52,203 nucleotides of DNA from positions 1 to 52,203 of the forward strand of contig JAFSTE010000026.1 in the NCBI GenBank assembly GCA_017450645.1, read 5' to 3'. The translations under genes and the position numbers were made by a program. This DNA comes from Eubacterium sp. Lineage in GTDB: Bacteria; Bacillota; Clostridia; Oscillospirales; Acutalibacteraceae. Every line of letters starts with the position of its first letter. The stretch's first letter is position 1. The notes under the pieces were generated by a model. The model did no database searches and was not told the origin of the DNA. It worked only from the letters and a program-made list of their open reading frames with translations. Shown here piece after piece: positions 22,909 through 31,054 of the stretch.

Positions 22909-24621
22909 TTATTTCATAAACTCGTCCGCAGCTGCGATAAGCCTCTGCGCCACTGCTGCAGCGCCGTCCTTGCTGTCGCCTATTGCGGTGATGTACGCCT
23001 TGATCTTAGGCTCGGTGCCGCTGGGACGAACGATAACCTTGTTGCCTCCCTCGAGTGCGAATGCGAGCACGTTGGATTTCGGCAGGTCGATAGCCTCTTC
23101 GCCGCCGTCGGTGAAGGCGGTCTTACTCGCCTTGTAGTCGGACACAGCCGTTACCTTGTAACCGCCGATTTCAGACGGGGTGTTCACCCTGAGTCCATCC
23201 ATAATGCCAGCCATCTTTTCCATACCTGCTGCACCCTCGAAGGTGTAGGACTGAACGTCGTTATTGTAATATCCGAACTCGTCGTAAAGCGCGTTCATAA
23301 CGTCCACGAGGTTCATACCCTTGGTCTTGTAGAAAGCAGCCATTTCGCAGATAAGCATCGACGCAACAACAGCGTCCTTATCCCTTGCGTGAGTACCTGC
23401 AAGGTAGCCGTAGCTCTCCTCGAAGCCCATTACGAAGTCGCTTGCTCTGCCCTCTTCCTCAAGATTGGTGATGAGCTCGCCGATGTACTTGAAGCCCGTA
23501 AGCAGGTTCTTAAATGTGCAGTTATACTTCTTTGCGATAACCTCTGCAAGGTCGGTGGAAACGAAACTCTTAACCGCGATTGCAGACGGCGGGAGCGTAC
23601 CCTTTGCCTTGCGCTCGGAGAGAATGTAGTTAAGCAGCATTGCGCCAACCTCGTTACCGCTCATAAGCACAAGCTCGCCCGACTTATCGGGAACTGCGAT
23701 ACCAACGCGGTCGCAGTCGGGGTCGGTAGCAAGAAGGATGTCAGCGCCGATATTCTTGTTCATTTCAAGACCTATCTCGAACACCTGCTTAATCTCGGGA
23801 TTCGGGAACGGACAGGTCGGGAAGTTGCCGTCGGGATTCTCCTGCTCGGGAACAACATACACCTTATCAATACCGATTCTGTCAAGAATTGCGCGAACGG
23901 GCTTATTACCCGTACCGTTAAGCGGTGTGTAGATAACCTTAAGGTCGGCAGCCTTAACAACATCGGGGTTAATGCACTGCTTTTGCACCTCGTCAAGAAA
24001 TACATCTATAACTTCCTGACCGATAAACTCAATCCTGCCGTCAGCCACAGCCGTATCAAAATCGACCTTCTTAATACCGGTGAAGTAGTCAACCTTCTGG
24101 ATAAACTCATAGGTTTCGGCAGCTTCCTCGTCGGTCATCTGGTAACCCTTGGGGTTATAGCACTTGTAGCCGTTGTACTTTGCAGGGTTGTGCGAAGCGG
24201 TAAGGATAATACCGCTCGAGGTCTTAAAGTGCCTTATTGCAAACGAAAGACAAGGCGTAGGCTCAAGCTCCTCGTAAATATAAACCTTAATACCGTTTGC
24301 AGCGAGAATACCCGCAGCTTCCCTGCTGAAGTACTCGCTCTTAATTCTCGAATCGTAACCGATAGCGATTGACGGATTTTCATAATTCTTGTTAAGGAAG
24401 TCCGAAAGTCCCTGAGTAGCTCTGCCGACGGTGTAGATATTCATTCTGTTAGTACCCGCGCCGATTACGCCGCGAAGTCCGGCAGTACCGAACTCGAGCG
24501 AGCGATAAAAGCGGTCAAGGATTTCGTCGTCGTTACCCTTAATGCTTTCAAGCTCTGCGGTAAGGTCAGGGTCGCCCGTAGCTTTTTCAAGCCACTCGTT
24601 ATATAAAGCGTTAATATCCAT
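22909..24621 (-). CDS. phosphoglucomutase/phosphomannomutase
   Basis: A 570-residue phosphohexomutase. The phosphoserine loop is TASHNPAKYNGYKCY (Ser near residue 144), the metal loop DPDCDRVG, the sugar loop GFEESYGYL and the C-terminal phosphate loop RPSGTEPK. It interconverts glucose-6-P and glucose-1-P (or the mannose forms), feeding nucleotide sugars for wall polymers. GGAGAT precedes the ATG. It is first in an operon with the 31-residue protein. Confidence 0.94.
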   Translation of the reverse strand: MDINALYNEWLEKATGDPDLTAELESIKGNDDEILDRFYRSLEFGTAGLRGVIGAGTNRMNIYTVGRATQGLSDFLNKNYENPSIAIGYDSRIKSEYFSREAAGILAANGIKVYIYEELEPTPCLSFAIRHFKTSSGIILTASHNPAKYNGYKCYNPKGYQMTDEEAAETYEFIQKVDYFTGIKKVDFDTAVADGRIEFIGQEVIDVFLDEVQKQCINPDVVKAADLKVIYTPLNGTGNKPVRAILDRIGIDKVYVVPEQENPDGNFPTCPFPNPEIKQVFEIGLEMNKNIGADILLATDPDCDRVGIAVPDKSGELVLMSGNEVGAMLLNYILSERKAKGTLPPSAIAVKSFVSTDLAEVIAKKYNCTFKNLLTGFKYIGELITNLEEEGRASDFVMGFEESYGYLAGTHARDKDAVVASMLICEMAAFYKTKGMNLVDVMNALYDEFGYYNNDVQSYTFEGAAGMEKMAGIMDGLRVNTPSEIGGYKVTAVSDYKASKTAFTDGGEEAIDLPKSNVLAFALEGGNKVIVRPSGTEPKIKAYITAIGDSKDGAAAVAQRLIAAADEFMK

Positions 24622-24654
24622 AATATATCTCCTTTAAAAGATTTGTCACTCTCT

Positions 24655-24683
24655 ATTTTAATATTATTGTTGGGTGTTGTCAA
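24655..24683 (-). promoter_or_regulatory. promoter of the pgm operon
   Basis: Perfect TTGACA, 17-base spacer, TAAAAT on the minus strand. Its -35 shares five of six base pairs with the -35 of the opposite promoter at 24677-24705. Confidence 0.75.
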
Positions 24684-24705
24684 TATTTCAATTATGCTGT
24701 ATAAT
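24677..24705 (+). promoter_or_regulatory. promoter of comM/yifB and the LUD gene
   Basis: TTGTCA, 17-base spacer, perfect TATAAT, 28 bases from the ATG at 24734. Confidence 0.75.
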
Positions 24706-24733
24706 ATATTTATTAAATTTTTTTGGTGATATT

Positions 24734-26257
24734 ATGTTTGCAAAGGTTAAAAGCGAGGGCATATGGGGCATCAACACCTTTGATGTCACTGTAGAAGCCG
24801 ACATAAGCTCGGGGCTTCCGCGTTTTGACATAGTAGGACTTCCCGACGCGGCGGTAAAAGAGAGCCGCGACAGGGTGCGCGCGTCAATAAAAAACTGCGG
24901 ACTTACCTTCCCTATTTCGAGAATTACGGTAAACATCGCACCCGCCGATGTGAAAAAAGAGGGCTCTATTTACGACCTGCCCGTACTTATAGCGCTGCTG
25001 AAGGCGAGCAGTCAGCTAAACGGCAGCGTTGAGGATTACGCCTTTATCGGAGAGCTGTCGCTTGACGGCGAGCTGCGTAAAATCAACGGCGTTCTGCCTA
25101 TGGTGCTGCAGGCAAAGGAGAGCGGCGCAGGTGCGGTATTCATACCGTTTGAAAACGCGGACGAGGGCTCGGTGGTAAACGGAATAGATGTTCTCCCCGC
25201 AAAAAATATTATAGAGATTATGCAGCATATCTCGGGCGTAAAGCTGATTACTCCCGCCTATAAAGAGGTGCGCGACGAGGAGATAATGCTTTACAATATA
25301 GATTTCAGCGAGGTTAAGGGTCAGAGCGTTGCTAAGCGCGCGCTCGAAATAGCGGCTGCGGGCGGCCACAACTGCCTTATGATAGGACCGCCGGGTACGG
25401 GTAAGTCAATGCTCGCAAAAAGGATTTGTACCATCCTGCCCGAAATGACCTTCGACGAGCAGATTGAAACTACAAAAATCTACTCCGTTGCGGGCGAGCT
25501 TCCGAGCGACGCGCGACTGATAGCAAGGCGTCCGTTCCGTTCGCCGCACCACACCGTATCGGCGCAGGGTCTTACGGGCGGCGGAGCTAACCCGAAGCCG
25601 GGCGAAATAAGTCTTTCGCACAACGGCGTGCTGTTTCTTGACGAATTCCCCGAGTTCGACCGCCGCGCAAAAGAGTCGCTGCGACAACCGCTCGAGGACG
25701 GCAGGGTTACGATTACAAGGGCTGCGGGTACGCTGACATATCCGAGCGAAATTATGCTCGTTGCGGCTATGAACCCCTGCCCGTGCGGATATCTCCACCA
25801 CCCAACGCGGCAGTGCTCCTGCACCGAAGCGGCAAAAAGAAGATATCAGGAAAAAATTTCGGGTCCGCTTCTCGACAGAATTGACATCCATGTTGAAGTG
25901 CCTTATGTGGATTACAAACAGATTAGCAGCAAGCAGCCCGAGGAAACGAGCGAAGCTATACGCAAGCGTGTTAACGCCGCACGCGCGGTGCAAAACGAAA
26001 GGTTTAAGGGCACATCTACCAAGTGCAACGCGCAGATGACGCCCGCTATGACGCGCAAGTATTGCACAATGACCGACGAAGCGGACGAGTTTTTGAAAAA
26101 CAGCTACGACACAATCGGTCTGTCGCCGAGAGCGTACGACAAAATTCTTAGAATTTCGCGCACAATAGCTGACCTTGAGGGTAGCGAAACCATAGAGCTT
26201 TTGCATATCGCAGAAGCGGTAAATTACAGAAGTCTTGACAGAAAATACTGGAGGTAA
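24734..26257 (+). CDS. YifB/ComM family AAA+ Mg-chelatase-like ATPase
   Basis: A 507-residue protein: N-terminal ChlI-like domain (1-165, GLPRFDIVGLPDAAVKESRDR), AAA+ core with Walker A GPPGTGKSM and Walker B GVLFLDEFPEF, a Cys cluster CPCGYLHHPTRQCSC, sensor region GPLLDRIDIHVEVP and the C-terminal helical domain. ComM of this family promotes branch migration during natural transformation. The ATG at 24734 follows GGTGAT. Complete and normal in length. The LUD gene follows after three bases. Confidence 0.9.
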   Translation: MFAKVKSEGIWGINTFDVTVEADISSGLPRFDIVGLPDAAVKESRDRVRASIKNCGLTFPISRITVNIAPADVKKEGSIYDLPVLIALLKASSQLNGSVEDYAFIGELSLDGELRKINGVLPMVLQAKESGAGAVFIPFENADEGSVVNGIDVLPAKNIIEIMQHISGVKLITPAYKEVRDEEIMLYNIDFSEVKGQSVAKRALEIAAAGGHNCLMIGPPGTGKSMLAKRICTILPEMTFDEQIETTKIYSVAGELPSDARLIARRPFRSPHHTVSAQGLTGGGANPKPGEISLSHNGVLFLDEFPEFDRRAKESLRQPLEDGRVTITRAAGTLTYPSEIMLVAAMNPCPCGYLHHPTRQCSCTEAAKRRYQEKISGPLLDRIDIHVEVPYVDYKQISSKQPEETSEAIRKRVNAARAVQNERFKGTSTKCNAQMTPAMTRKYCTMTDEADEFLKNSYDTIGLSPRAYDKILRISRTIADLEGSETIELLHIAEAVNYRSLDRKYWR

Positions 26258-26260
26258 ATT

Positions 26261-26905
26261 ATGGAAAAATACATCGAAACCACTATGAAAAACCTCGAAA
26301 AAAACGGCATTAAGCCCTTTTACTGCGAAAGAAAAGACGAGGTTAAGGACATCATTTTATCCCTTATTAACGAGGGCGAGAGCGTGTCAAACGGCGGCTC
26401 GGAAACGCTTAAGGAATGCGGCGTGTTCGACATCCTTAAAAGCGGCAAGTACGACTTTATCGACCGCGCCGGACTCGAGGGCGAGGCGGTAAGAGAGGCG
26501 TACATCAGAGCCTTTGGCTGCGACAGCTACTTTTGTTCGTCCAACGCCGTTACCGAAAGGGGCGAGCTTTATAATGTAGACGGTAATTCAAACCGCGTTG
26601 CCTGTATAGTTTACGGTCCGCGCCAGGTAATTATGGTAGTAGGTAAAAACAAGATTGTGCCCGACATCGACGCCGCAATTAAGCGCGTTAAGGAAAAGGC
26701 AGCGCCCCCGAACTGCGTAAGGCTTAACCTTAATAACCCCTGTGCCAAGACGGGCAAATGCGTATCGCTTAACCTTGACGACCCGTTTATGTGCGACGGC
26801 TGCGCGCTCGACAGCCGTATCTGTTGCAACTATGTTGTAACCGCAAAGCAGCGCCACAAGGACAGAATTAAGGTAATTATCGTAAACGAGGATTTAGGAT
26901 ATTAA
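26261..26905 (+). CDS. LUD-domain protein (LutC/YkgG-like)
   Basis: A 214-residue protein with the LUD fold: EGESVSNGGSETLKECGV near 38-56, DAYFCSSNAVTERGELYNVDGNSNRVACIVYGPRQVIMVVGKNKIV, and a C-terminal Cys-rich stretch with CAKTGKC, CDGCALDSRICC. Relatives belong to lactate oxidation complexes (LutABC), but this stand-alone form lacks LutA and LutB neighbours, so the role is open. GGAGG precedes the ATG. Co-transcribed with comM. Confidence 0.85.
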   Translation: MEKYIETTMKNLEKNGIKPFYCERKDEVKDIILSLINEGESVSNGGSETLKECGVFDILKSGKYDFIDRAGLEGEAVREAYIRAFGCDSYFCSSNAVTERGELYNVDGNSNRVACIVYGPRQVIMVVGKNKIVPDIDAAIKRVKEKAAPPNCVRLNLNNPCAKTGKCVSLNLDDPFMCDGCALDSRICCNYVVTAKQRHKDRIKVIIVNEDLGY

Positions 26906-26910
26906 TAATA

Positions 26911-26942
26911 AAAGCAATGTCATTTACTGACATTGCTTTTTT
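26911..26942. terminator. intrinsic terminator between LUD gene and plsY
   Basis: AAAGCAATGTCA/TGACATTGCTTT with a TTTAC loop and T run; convergent genes on both sides. Confidence 0.85.
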
Positions 26943-26946
26943 ACTG

Positions 26947-27657
26947 TTACCCGGCTTTTTTCTTTGAGCCGATTTTATTTTCCTCGCCTTTTAGCAGGCG
27001 CTTTATGTTATCCTTATGCTTAATAAGAACTATTACCGAGAACAAAACCGCTATCGCCGTCGCGATTAACCTATAGGTCATATCGTCCTCGCCGAAAGTA
27101 TTATTTGAAACAATATAGTGCTGAAAAATACTGAACTTCCTGTCGAACAAAAAGAAGGTGCAAATCGGGTAAACAAACGCAAAAGCGATTGACGAGAGCG
27201 AAATGTATTTAGTAATAAACACGAGCGCGAAAAACAGCGCCGCGCCTATAATAAACAGCCGCCAGTCGAGTATGCACACAAGCGCTGCACACACGGTAAT
27301 CCCCTTGCCGCCCTTAAAGCCGAAAAAGCACGGGTAAATATGGCCGATAAAACAGAAAAAGCCCGTAATCACCTTGAAAAAGTACACATATTTTTCAAAA
27401 ATTGCGGGCTCGACATTACTGAAAATAAGCCACACAATCAGGTACGCAATAATAACCTTTAAAAAGTCGAGGACGAACGCCAGCACGCCCCAGAACTTAC
27501 CGTATGTTCTTACCATATTAGTAGCGCCCGCGTTGCCGCTGCCCGACTGTCTTATGTCGTCCTTTTTAATAAACCTGCTAACGATAATCGAGCTGTTAAG
27601 GCTGCCGATAAGGTACGAAATAACGGCACAGATAAGTAGTAGAAAAAACGCTTTCAT
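26947..27657 (-). CDS. plsY: acyl-phosphate:glycerol-3-phosphate acyltransferase
   Basis: A 236-residue membrane enzyme that transfers an acyl chain from acyl-phosphate to glycerol-3-phosphate, the first phospholipid step. It has GSLNSSIIVSR, the substrate loop SGNAGATNMVRTYGK (about 36-50) and the FKGGKGIT loop, with five or more membrane segments. The C-terminus is a longer basic tail than usual. The ATG at 27657 is preferred over upstream codons because AAGGAG lies eight bases before it. Confidence 0.92.
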   Translation of the reverse strand: MKAFFLLLICAVISYLIGSLNSSIIVSRFIKKDDIRQSGSGNAGATNMVRTYGKFWGVLAFVLDFLKVIIAYLIVWLIFSNVEPAIFEKYVYFFKVITGFFCFIGHIYPCFFGFKGGKGITVCAALVCILDWRLFIIGAALFFALVFITKYISLSSIAFAFVYPICTFFLFDRKFSIFQHYIVSNNTFGEDDMTYRLIATAIAVLFSVIVLIKHKDNIKRLLKGEENKIGSKKKAG

Positions 27658-27683
27658 AATAATCTCCTTAGACAATATAATAG

Positions 27684-27692
27684 ATTATAGCA
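27684..27692 (-). promoter_or_regulatory. extended -10 promoter of plsY
   Basis: TGCTATAAT on the minus strand (TGn plus perfect -10), 27 bases before the start codon. The -35 is weak. Confidence 0.45.
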
Positions 27693-27776
27693 GTGTTTAT
27701 TTAAAAATAAAAGCGATTTTTAAGATGGTTTATAAAATGTTTATATAAAATAATTATAAACATACCGCTTTGTATA

Positions 27777-27805
27777 TTGAAAAGCCGCTTACTCTGTATT
27801 ATAAT
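27777..27805 (+). promoter_or_regulatory. promoter of the degV-family gene
   Basis: TTGAAA, 17-base spacer, perfect TATAAT, 28 bases before the ATG. Confidence 0.75.
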
Positions 27806-27833
27806 TAATCAAGCTTTTATAAGGAGACTTATT

Positions 27834-28706
27834 ATGAGAGATTTTGTTTTAGCAACCGACTCGTCCTGCGACCTTCCGCAGGAACTTGTTGACAAATTTG
27901 AATTAACCGTTGTTCCGCTTACCGTAGATATTTCGGGCAAAACATATGTTAACTACCTCGATGGTCGCGAAATCGGATTTAAGGAATTTTACGGCTGCTC
28001 AAGAGCTAAAGAGGATATTAAGACCTCCTGTCCGAGCCTTGATTCGTTTAGCAAAGCCTTTGCAGAAATAATTAAAAGCGGTAAGGATATTCTTTATATC
28101 GGATTTTCCTCAGCGCTCAGCGCAACCACGCAAAATGCGAGAATTGCCGCCGAGGAGCTTATGGCTGAGTTCCCCGAAAGCAAGATTATTGTTATAGACT
28201 CCCTCGCGGCGTCTATGGGTCAGGGCTTGCTTATAAAGTACGTTTTTGAAGAAAAGCAAAAGGGCAAAACCATCGACGAGCTTGCTCAGTATGCCGAGGA
28301 CACCAAGCTTCACATCTGCCACTGGTTTACGGTTAACGACCTTATGCACCTTAAAAGAGGCGGCAGAATAAGCGCCACAACTGCTATTGCAGGCTCGGCG
28401 TTAAACGTTAAGCCCGTTATGCATATGGACGACGAAGGCAGGCTGATAAACGTTGGCAAGGCAAGGGGCAGAAAGGCTTCGCTTGCAGCCCTTTTAGAGC
28501 ATATGAAAGAGACGGCAATCGACCCCAGGGAGCAGACTATTTACATAAGCCACGGCGACTGCGAGGACGAGGTTAAGGACTTCGCAAAGCTTATTAAAAA
28601 AGAAGTCGGCTTTAAAGAGGTTGTAATCAACTATGTAGGCCCCGTTATCGGCGGACACACGGGTCCCGGCGTAGTCGCGCTGTTCTTCTACGGCACTCAC
28701 AGATAA
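27834..28706 (+). CDS. DegV-family fatty-acid-binding protein
   Basis: A 290-residue protein with the DegV/FakB pattern: LATDSSCDLPQEL at the start, IGFSSALSATTQNARIA near 90-106, IDSLAASMGQG, LKRGGRISATTA and the end GPVIGGHTGPGVVALFF. FakB proteins present fatty acids to the kinase FakA for incorporation into phospholipid; no fakA is in the window. AAGGAG precedes the ATG at 27834. It lies back to back with plsY, which uses acyl-phosphate, a fitting neighbour. Confidence 0.9.
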   Translation: MRDFVLATDSSCDLPQELVDKFELTVVPLTVDISGKTYVNYLDGREIGFKEFYGCSRAKEDIKTSCPSLDSFSKAFAEIIKSGKDILYIGFSSALSATTQNARIAAEELMAEFPESKIIVIDSLAASMGQGLLIKYVFEEKQKGKTIDELAQYAEDTKLHICHWFTVNDLMHLKRGGRISATTAIAGSALNVKPVMHMDDEGRLINVGKARGRKASLAALLEHMKETAIDPREQTIYISHGDCEDEVKDFAKLIKKEVGFKEVVINYVGPVIGGHTGPGVVALFFYGTHR

Positions 28707-28719
28707 AAACTCAATACTT

Positions 28720-28755
28720 AAAACGGTTTCCACCGAAATGATGGAAACCGTTTTT
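28720..28755. terminator. terminator after the degV-family gene
   Basis: AAAACGGTTTCCA/TGGAAACCGTTTT with a nine-base loop, then T run. Confidence 0.85.
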
Positions 28756-28756
28756 G

Positions 28757-29506
28757 TTATTTGATTACTATTGATTTTTTTGCGCTCCATTTGGAGTTAT
28801 AGGTTTTTGAGCTGTTCTGACCTGCCTGAATTACAAAAGAGCGGACTCTGAAATAATACTTTTTGCCCTTTTTGAGCTTTTTGGTATACTTTGCGTAGTC
28901 CTTGTCGCTGTAGGTCTTGACGGTCGTTATCTTTTTGAAATTTTTGCTTCTGGAATACTGAATAGTGTAACCCGTTACGCCCTTAACGGTGCTCCACTTA
29001 ACCCTCGCTCTCCTCTTTTTGCTCGTGAGGGCTTTGATTTTGGGTGCGTTTGGCTTGTACTTAAATGTAACGGTGTACTGTATGCCCGTATCATAGTATG
29101 CGGGCGCCATACCAAAGCCGTAAGTAGGACCTCTCTTGACCGAATAGGTCTTTTTTGCAATTGAATAATACGCTCCCGTCTGGGTTGCGTCGAGCTTGGT
29201 TTTGAACTCCTTGAGCATAGCGTTTTTGCCCCTTTTGTAGAACGAGCATTTCAGACGCTGCTTTTTGGACGAGGAGTCCCCGCTGAAACCGTAGAACGTG
29301 AGCGTTACCTTGCCGTTTGCGGGCACCTCAAAATCATATTGATGAACGCGGTAAGTGCTACCGTCGGTTGCGATATATACATATCCCTCAACATCCGTAC
29401 CGTATTCAATATTAAACACGTCGTTTGCAAGCGCATTCTGCGTTACCCCGAGCGTCGCACAGATAAGCATAATCAGCGTCAAAGCTGTGCAAATTAGCTT
29501 TTTCAT
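28757..29506 (-). CDS. secreted protein with C-terminal Fn3 domain
   Basis: A 249-residue protein: signal peptide (cleavage near residue 28, ALA), a beta-rich N-terminal region with GYVYIATDGSTYRVHQYDFEVPANGKVTLTFYG, and a C-terminal Fn3 domain (about 153-249: ARVKWSTVKGVTGYTIQYSRSKNFKK, GKKYYFRVRSF). Very rich in Lys. No wall anchor. The same C-terminal domain recurs in the proteins at 12100 and 34030. AAGGAG precedes the ATG. Role unknown, probably wall- or glycan-binding. Confidence 0.82.
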   Translation of the reverse strand: MKKLICTALTLIMLICATLGVTQNALANDVFNIEYGTDVEGYVYIATDGSTYRVHQYDFEVPANGKVTLTFYGFSGDSSSKKQRLKCSFYKRGKNAMLKEFKTKLDATQTGAYYSIAKKTYSVKRGPTYGFGMAPAYYDTGIQYTVTFKYKPNAPKIKALTSKKRRARVKWSTVKGVTGYTIQYSRSKNFKKITTVKTYSDKDYAKYTKKLKKGKKYYFRVRSFVIQAGQNSSKTYNSKWSAKKSIVIK

Positions 29507-29549
29507 AATGTTTACTCCTTTTCATAATAATAGGGTACTTGCTGATTTT

Positions 29550-29578
29550 ATATTATCACAAACAGCCGAATATATCAA
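29550..29578 (-). promoter_or_regulatory. promoter of the Fn3 protein gene
   Basis: TTGATA, 17-base spacer, TAATAT on the minus strand, placed six bases after the terminator arm of the upstream operon. Confidence 0.65.
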
Positions 29579-29583
29579 CATCG

Positions 29584-29891
29584 AAAAAGCTGTCCTGTTA
29601 GGGTGGGCAACTAAGGGATTTTGCAGCCTCAAAAACCATCTTTTCGCGTAATACTGCGTTAAAAATGCTCGGAATAAACAAATTATTCCTGCGCTTTTTG
29701 CCTTGTGTTACACAAAAATCTAAATTTTTGAGGTGCAAAGCAATTTTGATATAGCAATTTTTCGTTAGAACAATGAACAAAGAAGGGTTAAGGCTGACGC
29801 CTTAACCCTTGTTTTGAAGCCGTTATAACGGAAAAGAGCATTTCAAAATCTGTTAAATCCCTTAGTTGCCCACCCTTTACGGACAGCTTTT
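29584..29891 (-). terminator. intrinsic terminator of the O-acylation operon, split by the 277-bp element
   Basis: The arms AAAAAGCTGTCC (29584-29595) and GGACAGCTTTT (29881-29891) are perfect complements and, read on the minus strand, end in a T run: a normal terminator whose loop now holds the inverted-repeat element (29600-29876). Confidence 0.7.
29600..29876. repeat. 277-bp inverted-repeat (MITE-like) element, copy 2, complete
   Basis: Bounded by perfect 22-base inverted repeats (AGGGTGGGCAACTAAGGGAT plus TT). Interior identical to copy 1 except about five bases. It has three nested stems and no reading frame. Flanks TGTT and TTAC are short remnants of the terminator loop and do not give an obvious target duplication. 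Confidence 0.88.
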
Positions 29892-31053
29892 ATTCTATAA
29901 TTGATGTAATTGAGGTGTCTGCCAAAAACGTGTTGGCATTGTACAGCCACAGCACGTCGGTAACGCCCTCTTTTTTTATCGTGTCGTTAATATCCTCCGC
30001 GTAGTACCTCGGGTCAATCATAACGATTGTTTTAAAATGCGGTATCAGCATAGGCACAAGGCAGTTAGCGTAAGAGTCCTTAAACAACAGCAGCACTCTT
30101 TGGGAATTAACATTAGTGCTTATATTAATCTGGGCGAAGTTTCCGCCGAAGAACACCTCGTACTTGTTTTTTGTTTCGAGCTTCGCCGACACAAAGGGAG
30201 AGGTTAACTTCTTGTCCTCGTTGACATACTCGACGATGTACTTAAGCTTTTTTGAATTAGGCGTTCTGATATAAATAGTGTCCTTTGCGGTGAACAGCCC
30301 CGCGCTCGACGCCATCGTGCCGCAGAACGAATCCGTAACAGCGTATGTGGTGTAGGTGTTATTGGGCACCTTAATTTTCATATCCTTTGCAATCTGCAAA
30401 AACGCAAGCCTCGCCGCAGGAGTAGTCCAGTGGTGGTCGGTTTTATAGTACAGCTCCTCGGGATTTTCCGCCTTTTTAAGCGCGGCGCAAAGCGGCACGG
30501 TGTGAATTGATTTGTCAAGCTTTGAATAAATCTTTCTGATTTGCTTTGTCTGATTTTCGCGCGGCGCATTTTTTGGCAGATAATCGCTAAGCAGCTCCGA
30601 CGCGTTAGGCGCGATTGCTATATACGAATTCAGCTTTTTGTGGTTTTTTGTAAAGCGGTTAATCGACTTTATGGTGTTATCTGTCTGCTTCGTGTAGGGC
30701 GAATTCTTTTCAAAAAGGAAGTGCTTTTTGCCGACATAGACATCGCCGATTTCGATTTTTCCGACGAACAAATCTATAGCAGTTTTAAGCCGTATCGCAT
30801 TATCCCTCGTGATAAACTGGTCGTTAAGGTAATCCTCGACCTCGGTCATATACCGTCCGTCTATAAGCGACGAAAACGAGTACTGCGGCTTACCTGCAAG
30901 AGCTCTGTTCTCATTTTCGCTAAACTCCTTAGGCGTTCTGAATACCGTAAAAACGCTCAGTATAATAATTATGAGCGCAAGGATAAAAGCAGTAACCGCT
31001 GTAAAGATACTGTCGATAAAGGATATTTTATTTTCGTTTTTGTTATTATCCAT
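29890..31053 (-). CDS. DHHW-motif protein (AlgJ/AlgX-like) of an O-acylation cassette
   Basis: A 387-residue protein with one N-terminal membrane segment (about 12-34) and an extracytoplasmic SGNH-like domain with the DHHW motif in YKTDHHWTTPAARLAF (about 207). These partners of MBOAT proteins load or transfer acyl groups onto surface polymers. The ATG is one base from the MBOAT stop region, so the two are coupled. Later GNFAQINISTN and LFKDSYANCLVPMLIPHF hold the usual Asp-Ser. Polymer target unknown. Confidence 0.88.
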   Translation of the reverse strand: MDNNKNENKISFIDSIFTAVTAFILALIIIILSVFTVFRTPKEFSENENRALAGKPQYSFSSLIDGRYMTEVEDYLNDQFITRDNAIRLKTAIDLFVGKIEIGDVYVGKKHFLFEKNSPYTKQTDNTIKSINRFTKNHKKLNSYIAIAPNASELLSDYLPKNAPRENQTKQIRKIYSKLDKSIHTVPLCAALKKAENPEELYYKTDHHWTTPAARLAFLQIAKDMKIKVPNNTYTTYAVTDSFCGTMASSAGLFTAKDTIYIRTPNSKKLKYIVEYVNEDKKLTSPFVSAKLETKNKYEVFFGGNFAQINISTNVNSQRVLLLFKDSYANCLVPMLIPHFKTIVMIDPRYYAEDINDTIKKEGVTDVLWLYNANTFLADTSITSIIE

Positions 31054-31054
31054 A

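Noticed and set aside
25406-26206. Long open frame opposite comM/yifB
   Set aside because: Composition is that of an antisense shadow in a GC-rich codon frame; no start site and no recognisable domain, while the plus-strand gene has full motifs.
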